The notes: a model not told the origin generated them from the sequence alone. A stretch of 64,000 nucleotides of DNA from Ruminococcus flavefaciens ND2009 (GCF_000621785.1 NZ_JHXI01000017.1:31128-95127), one strand, 5' to 3'; positions 25,690 through 33,956 are shown, counted from the stretch's first letter. Program-made: numbers and translations.

Positions 25690-28080
25690 ATGTTTGAGAA
25701 GATAAAAAGCGTAAAAATATCTGGAATGTGTTTTGGCGATACCCATCCACCGCTAGAGTTATTTCCTAACGAAAGTCAAAGAGTCTCGATTATTTATGGT
25801 AAAAACGGAAGTGGAAAAAGCACTTTTGCAAAAGCATTTAAAAATTATTCTGAGTATAGTGAAACCACAGAATTATGCTTGGATATGTTAGATTATAGAA
25901 ATTCCGTAATGTTAAGCAAAACGAACAGTGATTCATATTTTGGTTCAAGAGAAAGAATTTATGTTTTTAATGAAGAATACGTGATGAAAAAAGTTGGGTT
26001 TAAAGATAATGGGTTAGAAACAATAGTCTTATTCGATAAACAGAATCAATTAGAAGAAGAAATAGACATAACTAACGAAAAACTCAATGAAATTAAAGAA
26101 AGAAGAAATCAAATTAACACTTCAATTGAATTAAATAACAAGGAATTAATGAAAACAAAAAAAGAAATTGAAAAAGCATTGAAAAGTGATTGGGCAGCAA
26201 AAGATGCTAACATCAAACATAACAAAGCAAACTCATCTGTTAATGAGGCAATAATAAATGAAATATACTCTATAAATAGCAATCAAACAATAAGTGAACT
26301 TCAAAAGCAATTTGATGTATTATTTAATAAATATCAACTCTTATCTGATCAAAAAGTCTCCTATCCTACAATTAAAAATATTTCTAATTATAGTAGAGAA
26401 AAAGAACAATTGTTAATAAGTGCATTAAGTAAGAAACTACAAAAAATTAGTGTTGATGACAAGGATCAATTCATTTTGGAAAAATTGCAAGAAAATTTAA
26501 ATCATACCAATGATTTAAGGAATGTATTAAAGGAATCTAATGCACTTTGTCCTTTCTGTTATCAAGCAATTGATGGAGAATACAAAGAAACATTGTTGAA
26601 AATTATAAAAATAGTATTAAATAGTGATGTAAAAGAGCATACCTTTGAACTTGATAAAATGAAGATTTCACCATATTTATTTGATGTTACTCCTTACGAA
26701 TCATTGGATGAAATTCAGTGTTCTAGAATCAAAAAACAAATAGATGTTATTAATTCGATTATATCAAAATATAACGAAGCTATTGAAGAAAAAAAGGAAT
26801 CAATATATACCCCATTAATTATTGATTCCTTAAATCTTAGTAATGAAATAATCGTATTGCACGAAATGATACAACATCTATCAAATCTTAGAGAAGAATA
26901 CTACAAATCTTTTGAAGATATAGATCAGATTAAAGAAGATTTGATTTTGCTGAATAAAAAAATAGCACATAAAAATTATGAAGCAAAGCTTGAAACATAC
27001 TTTAAATATAAGAAACAAAGTAATGATGATAATTTAGCTCTAAAAGAATGTGATGCCCAAATTGTCATACAAGAAGAATATCTTGAAAAAATAGAAGCGG
27101 ACAAGAAAAATGTCAAAGTCCCTGTAAAGTATATGAATTATGCGTTAGAATATATCTTTTTCGCAAAAGACCGTATGACGATTGATTTTAAGGATGGAAG
27201 TTATATAATTAAATCAAAAAAGGCGAACGTTAAACCTGTATGTGTTTCTTGTGGTGAACGAAACATAATTGCCTTGTGTTACTTCTTTTCTGAAATGATG
27301 GAAGGATTAAAAGAAAGTGAATTATATACTCGTGAATCTTTAATTATTTTAGATGATCCAGTATCAAGCTTTGATTATGATAATAGAATTGGTATCATTT
27401 CATATTTAAAGCAACAAACTTCAAAAATTCTGACTCATAATCCCAATAGTAGAATTGTTTTTCTTTCTCATGATTTATATACAGTGGATTCTATATATAA
27501 ATTTGTTGGGGAAATCCGAGATAAATTTGCAATATCTGAATCTGGAATTCCTAAAATAGGAAAGTATTGCTATTTATGCAGCTTTAGTAATCTCAATCTG
27601 ATTCCTGAAGATACAGAAAATAGAATGCACGTTTACTCAAAATTATTAAAATCTGTATATGATTTTGCATTAGGTAAAGAAACAGATAAATATGAGTTTT
27701 CTATTGGTAACTTAATGAGAAGATTGCTTGAAGCTTTTGGAACTTTTGAATATCAAAAAGGAATAATAGACCTTTCTTTTGATCCCAATTTACAAGAACG
27801 AATACCTGAGGAAAAGCGACAATTCTTTGAAAATTTAATGTATAGGTTAATTTTACATGAAGAAAGTCACTCAGAAGATCATATAAGTTCTTCAGATGTG
27901 GATTTTTATATAAAGAATACTTTAGAAGAAAAAATCCAAACAGCAAAATATATTTTATGCTTAATATACGCATTGAATCCATTACATTTAAAAATGAGAT
28001 TTAAACTGAACGAAATGAAAGACTGTCAAGATGCAATTATAAATATAAAAAAATGGTATGATGAAATCGCAATCAAATAA
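25690..28080 (+). CDS. AAA_13 ATPase with zinc hook, RloC/PrrC-like
   Basis: A 796-residue ABC-type ATPase. Walker A is IIYGKNGSGKST (34-45). Long coiled coils flank a CPFC zinc-hook motif (287-290), as in Rad50 and RloC. The ABC signature region is SCGERN (520-525), Walker B is SLIILDDPVSSFD (about 550-562), and the H-loop is SHD. The C-terminal part holds RRLLEAF (about 676-682) and HEESHSED (about 723-730). An Arg-x3-Glu followed by a His is reminiscent of the anticodon-nuclease triad of PrrC/RloC, though the His is about ten residues farther than in PrrC. An RNase or tRNase defence role is therefore a hypothesis. Codons are much more AT-rich than the preceding two genes. Confidence 0.78.
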   Translation: MFEKIKSVKISGMCFGDTHPPLELFPNESQRVSIIYGKNGSGKSTFAKAFKNYSEYSETTELCLDMLDYRNSVMLSKTNSDSYFGSRERIYVFNEEYVMKKVGFKDNGLETIVLFDKQNQLEEEIDITNEKLNEIKERRNQINTSIELNNKELMKTKKEIEKALKSDWAAKDANIKHNKANSSVNEAIINEIYSINSNQTISELQKQFDVLFNKYQLLSDQKVSYPTIKNISNYSREKEQLLISALSKKLQKISVDDKDQFILEKLQENLNHTNDLRNVLKESNALCPFCYQAIDGEYKETLLKIIKIVLNSDVKEHTFELDKMKISPYLFDVTPYESLDEIQCSRIKKQIDVINSIISKYNEAIEEKKESIYTPLIIDSLNLSNEIIVLHEMIQHLSNLREEYYKSFEDIDQIKEDLILLNKKIAHKNYEAKLETYFKYKKQSNDDNLALKECDAQIVIQEEYLEKIEADKKNVKVPVKYMNYALEYIFFAKDRMTIDFKDGSYIIKSKKANVKPVCVSCGERNIIALCYFFSEMMEGLKESELYTRESLIILDDPVSSFDYDNRIGIISYLKQQTSKILTHNPNSRIVFLSHDLYTVDSIYKFVGEIRDKFAISESGIPKIGKYCYLCSFSNLNLIPEDTENRMHVYSKLLKSVYDFALGKETDKYEFSIGNLMRRLLEAFGTFEYQKGIIDLSFDPNLQERIPEEKRQFFENLMYRLILHEESHSEDHISSSDVDFYIKNTLEEKIQTAKYILCLIYALNPLHLKMRFKLNEMKDCQDAIINIKKWYDEIAIK

Positions 28081-28134
28081 TAAGCAATTACTATTTGAAG
28101 ATTGAAAATAGCATACAATACTAGGAGAAATATC

Positions 28135-30855
28135 GTGTTAAAAGTTGATAAAGCTATACTTGATACAGATAGAGTAATATCGAAGAATATTTCAGTATTT
28201 GACGACTCTGAAAGAGGATTATTATCTCAAAATATATTATCTCAGCTTCGTAACTTTGTAGAATATATTGTTCAGAAAGTTTATTCGAAGGGTGCAGATA
28301 CAGATCCAAATAACTATGATAAAAAGAAAGAAGCCTGGGAACACATAAAATCTCAAGGACAATTACGATTTCTGGCAAGATTTCACGCATTGCTTCAAAA
28401 ATCAGTTTCACACTATACTTTTGACGAATGTGGATCAGAAAGACTGATGCTTAAATACTATGAGCATTTGATACGAATAAAAAATTTCTTAAAAGCTACA
28501 TATGATATGAATGTACTTTGTAATATTGATGATTTTCCGTTAAATCTTGATACCACTCTTTCTGAATACTACGAAAAAATAAGCGAACGCATAAATACTC
28601 CAAGTCCTTATGCGTATAATGATCAATATAACGATAGAACGTATATACAAAAAATCAAACCATTTTTCATAGGACATCAAATATATTATGAAGTTACATT
28701 TACAGTTGCAAATGATAAAGCGAGTAAATTTGATAGAGTAATCGCTTTTACTCGCTCAGATATATCAGATAATTATGCAGTTAAACTTACGCTTCATAAT
28801 GATTCAATAAGTATTATGGGCAAATCGATGCCAATTAAAATTATTGATTTGTGGGAAGTATCAATTCGTCCTTGTGAAATGAACAATTTTGCAAAGATAT
28901 TTGGCGTTCAAGAAAATGAGATCAAGACAGGTCAAAATGAATACAAAGAACTGATGAAATTCCTGACTCTTTCTCATATGAGCTTAGTAGATATCGTAAC
29001 ATCATCCGAAAAATATTATGAACTAATCAAACATAGATGCACTCAAAAATCAAAAATTACACCTATATTTGACATTCTTGATTTAGCTAGAACCATTATC
29101 GAAAAAAACAATCCAGGATCAAATGTCATACGATACCTGCTGCAAAAAATGAATAATAAAATCATTAAGAAACAATATAATTATGAATCTTGTTCAGCAT
29201 TATCAGAATTATTCTTATGCTGGGGCTGCATACCTTTTGATGATATGCCATTCACTGCTTCTCTTATTGAACATAACCCGAGGCTTTATGACCTATTTGA
29301 GTGTATTGAGACTAAAGAACGTGAACATGAGTTTTTAGCGCGTATAATACATATTAATACCGAACAAAAGGGAATATTATTTACGCCACTAAATGATTTG
29401 TCTCGTTTTGAGGATGTTTCCAAATTAATCAATACTTATAACAGTAAGTTGTATTACAAACATACACATCGCAAAATATTGACTTATAAAAATTTTGTTT
29501 ATATAAAAGGCTTTGCCGACGATACATCCGAAATAATCAAGAAAATCATTAATCTCTCACAATCCGGAATTGAAGAATATAGAAACTATGTTGACTCTTG
29601 GTTAATTGATAATTCTGAATACATAATAGATTGCAAAGAAAAGCTTAATACATTAGAGACGATGTTTGAAAATTCCCATGTATCTTTAATATATGGATCA
29701 GCTGGAACTGGAAAATCTACTCTTATAAATCATATTTCAAATCTTTATAATGAAAAAAAGAAACTTTATATTGCAAACACCAATCCTGCTGTAGATAATA
29801 TGCGCCGTAAAGTAAAATCTGATGGTCGTAATTGTACATTTATGACTATTAAAAAGTTCAACTCATATTATAATCCGTGCTCTATTTATGATATTGTAGT
29901 AATTGATGAATGTAGCACTGTGAGCAATTCAGACATGAAAAGCTTTCTAAATAAGGTGTCTTTTTCACAACTTGTTCTAGTAGGAGATGTGTTCCAAATC
30001 GAATCTATTCGTTTTGGAAACTGGTTCAGTATTGCACGCAGATTCGTACCAACAAATGCAGTAACAGAATTGACAAAACCTTTTCGTACAACAGATAGCA
30101 GCTTACTGACTGTATGGGATAGGGTGCGAAAACTTGATGATGCCATACTCGAACCAATGGTAAAAGCCGGATATACTGTGAATCTAGATGATTCTATTTT
30201 TGAAAACTTCGATAAGGATGAAATAGTATTATGTCTTAATTATGATGGATTATATGGGATCAATAATATAAACAGATTATTACAAAGCAATAATAACAAT
30301 GAAGAATTTGTTTGGGGTATCAATACATATAAAATTAATGATCCTATCTTATTCAACGAATCAAATCGCTTCTACCCTCTAATTTATAACAATATGAAAG
30401 GAAGAATAGTTGATATTGAGCCAAGCGAATCAAGTATTAGATTTGATATTGAACTGGATAATTCAATAGATGAAACTGAAGCTTCATGGTATGATCTTGA
30501 AATAATAGGTTCGTCTCCTGAAAACAATTCAATAATTCGTTTCTATGTTGATCGGTATAAATCTACTGATGAAGATGATGACTCAAATAAATCTATTGTT
30601 CCTTTTCAAGTTGCCTATGCTGTTTCGATACATAAAGCACAAGGTTTAGAGTATAAATCTGTTAAGATAGTTATAACTAATGAAGTTGAAGAGTTAATAA
30701 CTCATAACATATTTTATACTGCTATAACTAGAGCAAAAGAGAACTTACGAATATACTGGTCACCAGAAACAGAAAAGAAAGTATTAGAAAACCTATCCAA
30801 AAAAGACTATAATAAGGATGCTTCTCTTATTTCATCACTATATGAACTTAAATAA
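28135..30855 (+). CDS. SF1 (RecD/UvrD-like) helicase with long N-terminal region
   Basis: A 906-residue protein. About 500 N-terminal residues match nothing I recognise. An SF1 helicase follows: Walker A YGSAGTGKST (about 519-528), VVIDECSTV (about 587-595), GDVFQIESIRFG, then SIHKAQGLEYKSVKI (about 831-845) and YTAITRAKENL (about 861-871). I chose GTG 28135 because AGGAGA lies seven bases upstream; a TTG 33 bases earlier lacks a site. Low GC matches the AAA_13 gene 54 bases upstream, so the pair was probably acquired together and may act together like other ATPase-helicase defence pairs. Confidence 0.85.
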   Translation: MLKVDKAILDTDRVISKNISVFDDSERGLLSQNILSQLRNFVEYIVQKVYSKGADTDPNNYDKKKEAWEHIKSQGQLRFLARFHALLQKSVSHYTFDECGSERLMLKYYEHLIRIKNFLKATYDMNVLCNIDDFPLNLDTTLSEYYEKISERINTPSPYAYNDQYNDRTYIQKIKPFFIGHQIYYEVTFTVANDKASKFDRVIAFTRSDISDNYAVKLTLHNDSISIMGKSMPIKIIDLWEVSIRPCEMNNFAKIFGVQENEIKTGQNEYKELMKFLTLSHMSLVDIVTSSEKYYELIKHRCTQKSKITPIFDILDLARTIIEKNNPGSNVIRYLLQKMNNKIIKKQYNYESCSALSELFLCWGCIPFDDMPFTASLIEHNPRLYDLFECIETKEREHEFLARIIHINTEQKGILFTPLNDLSRFEDVSKLINTYNSKLYYKHTHRKILTYKNFVYIKGFADDTSEIIKKIINLSQSGIEEYRNYVDSWLIDNSEYIIDCKEKLNTLETMFENSHVSLIYGSAGTGKSTLINHISNLYNEKKKLYIANTNPAVDNMRRKVKSDGRNCTFMTIKKFNSYYNPCSIYDIVVIDECSTVSNSDMKSFLNKVSFSQLVLVGDVFQIESIRFGNWFSIARRFVPTNAVTELTKPFRTTDSSLLTVWDRVRKLDDAILEPMVKAGYTVNLDDSIFENFDKDEIVLCLNYDGLYGINNINRLLQSNNNNEEFVWGINTYKINDPILFNESNRFYPLIYNNMKGRIVDIEPSESSIRFDIELDNSIDETEASWYDLEIIGSSPENNSIIRFYVDRYKSTDEDDDSNKSIVPFQVAYAVSIHKAQGLEYKSVKIVITNEVEELITHNIFYTAITRAKENLRIYWSPETEKKVLENLSKKDYNKDASLISSLYELK

Positions 30856-30858
30856 TTA

Positions 30859-30898
30859 AAAGCTCATCTTGAAAAATGATTCAAGATGAGCTTTCTCT
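30859..30898. terminator. Bidirectional terminator between the helicase and tRNA cassette 1
   Basis: Perfect 14-bp stem AAAGCTCATCTTGA (30859-30872) with TCAAGATGAGCTTT (30881-30894), T-rich on both sides. It ends the SF1 helicase transcript and the minus-strand tRNA transcript. Confidence 0.85.
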
Positions 30899-30899
30899 T

Positions 30900-30994
30900 T
30901 GGCGGTCGTACTGAGACTTGAACTCAGACATCGGAATATTCCGATTACTCACAGTTTAGCAAACTGCTGCCTTACCAATTAGGCTTATGCGACC
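30900..30994 (-). tRNA. tRNA-Ser (GCT), cassette 1
   Basis: Minus-strand class II tRNA with anticodon GCT in loop TTTGCTAAA, a long variable stem (TCGGAATATTCCGA), T-stem CTGAG/CTCAG, discriminator G and encoded CCA. The acceptor stem GGTCGCA with TACGACC has one C-A mismatch at pair 6. It reads AGC/AGT codons, the only Ser codons in the cassette leader. Confidence 0.85.
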
Positions 30995-30996
30995 AT

Positions 30997-31073
30997 TGGT
31001 GGCGGATGCGGGATTCGAACCCGACATTTAGAGATTGAGAGCCTCTCGTCCTGACCTGTTAAACGAATCCGCC
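30997..31073 (-). tRNA. tRNA-Glu (CTC), cassette 1
   Basis: Anticodon loop CTCTCAA with stem AGAGG/TCTCT, acceptor GGCGGAT/ATCCGCC, T-loop TTCGAAT and encoded CCA. Only two bases separate it from tRNA-Ser. It reads GAG. Confidence 0.9.
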
Positions 31074-31109
31074 ATATATCTCCGCTCAGAAAAAGGGCGG
31101 AGGTTTTAT

Positions 31110-31201
31110 TGGTGGGCAAGGCAGGAATCGAACCTGCGATGTTTACCGCAAGGGTGGCAGATTTACAGTCTGCTGCGTTCGCCAGCTACGCATACTTGCC
31201 C
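31110..31201 (-). tRNA. tRNA-Tyr (GTA), cassette 1
   Basis: Class II tRNA with loop CTGTAAA, long variable arm, acceptor GGGCAAG/CTTGCCC, T-loop TTCGATT and encoded CCA. Confidence 0.93.
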
Positions 31202-31204
31202 ATG

Positions 31205-31276
31205 TGGGGTAATCGAAGAGAATCGAACTCTTATTCTCAGAGCCACAATCTGATGTCCTTCCATTAGACGACGACC
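31205..31276 (-). tRNA. tRNA-His (GTG), cassette 1
   Basis: Anticodon GTG in TTGTGGC. It has the extra G-1 opposite discriminator C73 that marks tRNA-His, and encoded CCA. The acceptor has one C-U mismatch at pair 3 and a G-U at pair 4. It lies three bases from tRNA-Tyr. Confidence 0.88.
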
Positions 31277-31342
31277 ACCATAAATAATTATAATATCTTC
31301 CGTAAGCGAAAGCATGGATTGCTTACATACAAAGTGAGATTG

Positions 31343-31419
31343 TGGTGACGGATAGGGGGATCGAACCCGCTATTTAGAGATTGAAAGCCTCTTGTCCTGA
31401 CCGATTAGACGAATCCGCC
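31343..31419 (-). tRNA. tRNA-Glu (TTC), cassette 1
   Basis: Anticodon loop CTTTCAA, acceptor GGCGGAT/ATCCGTC and encoded CCA. The T-stem is weakened by a C-C mismatch. It is first of five tRNAs after the XRE gene, twelve bases from its stop. It is a different sequence from the chromosomal tRNA-Glu at 3566. Confidence 0.88.
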
Positions 31420-31431
31420 ATATTTCGTCAC

Positions 31432-31656
31432 TCAGATACGGGTGACGATTATTATTTTATCTATCGGTACATCAAACATATCCGCAAGTATTATCAGGTT
31501 GTCGATAGTGGGAACAGCGTCCCCACGCATCCACTTGAAGATAGCCTGTGGTGTATTGAAACCGCATCTTGCCTGCACATCGGATATTTTGAAGCCCTTA
31601 GATTTTATGATATTCTTTATATTATTGCCTGTTGCCTTTACGTCGATCACCGGCAT
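31432..31656 (-). CDS. Small XRE regulator of tRNA cassette 1
   Basis: A 74-residue protein that is essentially one Cro/XRE helix-turn-helix domain: GNNIKNIIKSKGFKISDVQ, then the recognition part GFNTPQAIFKWMRGDAVP, then IDNLIILADMFDVPIDKIII. GGAG lies about nine bases before the ATG at 31656; the open frame upstream passes through the attenuator and is not expected to be used. It is paralogous to the 38609-38839 product (FNTPQAIFKWMRGDA is identical). Both lie between an attenuator and tRNA genes, so it may autoregulate the cassette promoter. Confidence 0.85.
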   Translation of the reverse strand: MPVIDVKATGNNIKNIIKSKGFKISDVQARCGFNTPQAIFKWMRGDAVPTIDNLIILADMFDVPIDKIIIVTRI

Positions 31657-31688
31657 CGCGAGCAACTCCTTTCTCTGTATTATGATAA

Positions 31689-31723
31689 ACAAAAACACCG
31701 CCTGCTTACATACAGACGGTGTT
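31689..31723 (-). terminator. Attenuator (intrinsic terminator) of cassette 1
   Basis: On the minus strand an 11-bp stem AACACCGTCTG with CAGGCGGTGTT (one G-U), an eight-base loop and then five U in all from the stem end. It lies between the leader peptide and XRE genes. The sequence at 31702-31716, covering loop and part of both arms, is complementary to leader sequence 31786-31797, giving a competing antiterminator. Confidence 0.82.
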
Positions 31724-31770
31724 TATCATTTGTATGGATCACAACACAAAGAAAGTGCTCTCCGAAATGA

Positions 31771-31881
31771 CTATCCACTACGTTTATCTGTATGCAGCAC
31801 AAATAGAGCCTCTTCACTCTCGTGATAGAAACTTTCTTCATAGTGTTCGCTATACAGATATATCATAGTAAACTGTCTCAT
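31771..31881 (-). CDS. Leader peptide of tRNA cassette 1
   Basis: A 36-codon gene with an excellent AAAGGAG site eight bases before the ATG. Residues 8-24 read YLYSEHYEESFYHESEE: 15 of 17 are Tyr, Ser, Glu or His, the four amino acids served by the five tRNAs downstream. All Ser codons are AGC/AGT, the set read by the GCT anticodon, and Glu uses both GAA and GAG (TTC and CTC are both supplied). This matches leader peptides of ribosome-mediated attenuators. Late codons 28-32 carry the sequence that can pair with the terminator arm. It aligns with leader 2 in its C-terminal half (VLHTDKR versus LLRTGQKR). Confidence 0.85.
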   Translation of the reverse strand: MRQFTMIYLYSEHYEESFYHESEEALFVLHTDKRSG

Positions 31882-31955
31882 TTCGGGTAACTCCTTTCGT
31901 AATAATTCTTTTTACAGAGATTGCTTCCAACCATTTCTGTTCTGACTTTACATGT

Positions 31956-31984
31956 ATTATATCATAGCTTTTCTGAAAAATCAA
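31956..31984 (-). promoter_or_regulatory. Promoter of tRNA cassette 1
   Basis: On the minus strand TTGATT, 17-base spacer, TATAAT. Just upstream stands ACCTGTGGTTTACTTGATT. The cassette 2 promoter has the same GGTTTACTTGA and TGATATAAT, with ACCACAGGT in place of ACCTGTGGT (its reverse complement). Confidence 0.8.
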
Positions 31985-32040
31985 GTAAACCACAGGTATA
32001 TTATAAAAATAGCAATGTACATTTTCTGCACATTACTATG

Positions 32041-32134
32041 AGTTGTTGTATTATTTGCAGCAACTGAAAATGAACCGTTGCAAAAAACGCAACAGTTCCT
32101 GTTGAAACGAGTTGTCGCATATTTTGCGATAACT
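32041..32134. repeat. Three small hairpin repeats
   Basis: Three palindromes in a row: 32041-32065 (AGTTGTTG with CAGCAACT), 32073-32097 (AACCGTTGC with GCAACAGTT) and 32110-32134 (AGTTGTCGC with GCGATAACT). The last resembles 42289-42313. The rest of 31985-32236 holds only these, a terminator and the kinase promoter. Confidence 0.5.
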
Positions 32135-32137
32135 GAC

Positions 32138-32174
32138 AACAGCTCCCATTCACACGGACAGGAGCTGTTTTTTA
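32138..32174 (+). terminator. Intrinsic terminator upstream of kinase copy 1
   Basis: AACAGCTCC (32138-32146) with GGAGCTGTT (32161-32169), then T-run. The same hairpin appears at 42613 and 61267. Confidence 0.65.
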
Positions 32175-32236
32175 TTGAAAAACTCCCCCAAATATGATAT
32201 AATTATGGAAACTATCGGAAAGGAGCCGCGGCTACT

Positions 32237-32749
32237 ATGATAATACTGATAACAGGTGCTTCGCATACAGGGAAAACGCTTCTCGCGCAGAAACTGCTTG
32301 AAAAATACAAGTACCCCTACCTGTCTATCGACCACTTGAAAATGGGACTGATAAGAAGCGGTCAGACCGAGTTGACTCCTTATGACGACGACAAGCTGAC
32401 GGCGTACCTCTGGAACATTCTGAAAGAGATGATAAAGACTGCCATTGAGAACGAGCAGGATTTCATAATCGAGGGCTGTTATATTCCCTTTGACTGGAAG
32501 AATAGCTTTGACGCCGACTATCTGTCGCAGATAAAATACATCTGCCTTGTTATGAGTGAAAGCTACATAACCAGCCATTTCAGCGACATTGTCAGCTTCG
32601 GGAACGCTATCGAGAAAAGGCTCTCCAATGACATCAGTATTGAGGATATAATACAGGACAATCAGGAATATCTCCGCGGCTGTATCAGTTACGGACTTGA
32701 CTATTTTCTGATAGATGATGAATACGACTTGGAAAGGTGCTGTATATGA
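32237..32749 (+). CDS. P-loop kinase-like protein, copy 1
   Basis: A 170-residue small P-loop protein: Walker A GASHTGKT (7-14), SIDHLKMGLIR (about 30-40), FIIEGCYIPFDW (about 77-88) where kinases of this fold bind substrate. It resembles adenylate-kinase/AAA_33/polynucleotide-kinase-like proteins, so a small-molecule or RNA 5'-end kinase is possible; the substrate is unknown. AAAGGAG lies upstream, and the promoter has TATAAT near 32199. The stop overlaps the methyltransferase start (ATGA). The second copy at 42712 differs at only a few residues. Confidence 0.78.
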   Translation: MIILITGASHTGKTLLAQKLLEKYKYPYLSIDHLKMGLIRSGQTELTPYDDDKLTAYLWNILKEMIKTAIENEQDFIIEGCYIPFDWKNSFDADYLSQIKYICLVMSESYITSHFSDIVSFGNAIEKRLSNDISIEDIIQDNQEYLRGCISYGLDYFLIDDEYDLERCCI

Positions 32750-33384
32750 TCAACCCATGGGAAGAAATAAGTCTTGACGACTACGAAAAGCACATGAGCC
32801 TTGATTCTGTGCGGCAGCTTCAGGCACTCGATTACATAATGAAGGAGCAATTCGCCGCCTACCCTGTGGAGACTGCCCCAGTTCTTGGAGTTGCAGGCGG
32901 AAACGGACTTGAACACATTGACACCGACAAGTACCACAAGGTCTACGGTGTGGACATCAATGCGGACTACCTCCGCACGGTATCTCAGCGATATACTCAG
33001 CTTTTGGGAGTTATGGAGTGCCTGCGCATCGACCTTATAAACGAAGCAGAGAAGCTCCCGCAGGCACAGCTTCTGATAGCGAATCTGCTTATTGAGTACA
33101 TCGGCTACGGAGCGTTCCAGCGAGCCGTTTTGCAGACCGCTCCCCGGTACGTTTCCTGCGTGATACAGATAAACACCGACGTGGAGCAGTGGGTGTTGGA
33201 GTCGCCGTACCTGCGAGCTTTCGACAGGCTTGACGAGGTTCATCACCAAATGGAGGAAAAGGCTCTCACGGCTACTATGAACAAGATAGGCTACTCGCTG
33301 ATATTGCAGGAGTCATATCCATTGCCTAATGGCAAGGCACTGGTGAGATTGGATTTTGCGAGAAATGAGGAGATTCTGATATGA
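32746..33384 (+). CDS. Class I methyltransferase-like protein, copy 1
   Basis: A 212-residue Rossmann-fold protein: VLGVAGGNGLEHI is motif I, VYGVDINADYL motif II, CLRIDLINEAEKLPQAQLLIANLLIEYIG motif IV region. S-adenosylmethionine-dependent methyl transfer is the likely reaction; the substrate is unknown. It starts at ATG 32746 inside the kinase stop, and the following gene overlaps its stop the same way, so three genes form a tight operon. The start MINPWEEISLDDYEKHM matches copy 2 (MSNPWEE). Confidence 0.8.
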   Translation: MINPWEEISLDDYEKHMSLDSVRQLQALDYIMKEQFAAYPVETAPVLGVAGGNGLEHIDTDKYHKVYGVDINADYLRTVSQRYTQLLGVMECLRIDLINEAEKLPQAQLLIANLLIEYIGYGAFQRAVLQTAPRYVSCVIQINTDVEQWVLESPYLRAFDRLDEVHHQMEEKALTATMNKIGYSLILQESYPLPNGKALVRLDFARNEEILI

Positions 33385-33842
33385 ATAACAAATCTTTAAA
33401 GTTCTTATTAATTATTTTATCATTGACCATTATTTTTAAATGTATTACCCTATTTGGAAAAGATGATAATCACGATGAATGGCACAATTTTGACGGTACT
33501 CCTATTGTATGTAGGTATAATGGGTGTGGCAAGAAACCACTTTACTCTAACTGGGAAGATCGTTTTTGTGCCGAACACATTGATAGAAGCGCTAATCATA
33601 AAAATCAATACAACAGTTCAACAGCAAAGAAAAAAATAAACACTAAAAAGGCATTAACAAAAGAAGAAGCTGATAAGTTGCGAGGGACAGGATATCATGG
33701 AACTCGCCCCAATTCAACAGCCGAAAGTATTGAAATAGATGCTGCAATGGTAAAATGTAAAAAATGTGGTATGCACTCAGATAACGGTTCTAATAGTTTA
33801 TGTGATGAATGCCAATATAACAAGGATTACGGCTTTGATTAA
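33381..33842 (+). CDS. Membrane-anchored Cys-pair (zinc-ribbon-like) protein
   Basis: A 153-residue protein with one N-terminal membrane helix (FLLIILSLTIIFKCITLF) and two Cys clusters: CRYNGCGKKP with a later FCAEH, and near the end CKKCG then LCDEC, which looks like a zinc ribbon. The function is unknown. It overlaps the methyltransferase stop by four bases. In the duplicate copy a GrpB gene stands in this place, so one or the other was swapped in. The AT-rich codons differ from the preceding genes. Confidence 0.65.
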   Translation: MNNKSLKFLLIILSLTIIFKCITLFGKDDNHDEWHNFDGTPIVCRYNGCGKKPLYSNWEDRFCAEHIDRSANHKNQYNSSTAKKKINTKKALTKEEADKLRGTGYHGTRPNSTAESIEIDAAMVKCKKCGMHSDNGSNSLCDECQYNKDYGFD

Positions 33843-33956
33843 TACAGATTTAAAGAGAAATAAATAAGTATTGACCTGACACCAAAAGCCACAAAATATC
33901 AGGACAGCAAACTCTCACGATGTTATAATGGAATCACACTAAAGGAGGGAAAACCA

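Larger units (their letters stand above)
32122..33370 (+). repeat. 1.25-kb direct duplication, copy inside element 2
   Basis: Collinear with 42597-43845, same length and about 95 percent identical by eye. It covers a terminator, promoter, kinase gene and methyltransferase gene. A further short match (33874-33906 with 44404-44436) lies beyond the point where the downstream genes differ. Confidence 0.88.

Noticed and set aside
31035..31253. Open frame running through tRNA-Glu(CTC) and tRNA-Tyr
   Set aside because: Translation of antisense tRNA sequence; typical artefact at tRNA clusters.
31381..31825. Plus-strand open frames over tRNA-Glu, XRE and leader of cassette 1
   Set aside because: They cross tRNA and terminator sequences antisense to an operon with full signals; not genes.
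32090..32140. A fourth att site where the duplicated block begins inside element 2
   Set aside because: The 25-base core is absent there; only small hairpins are present.
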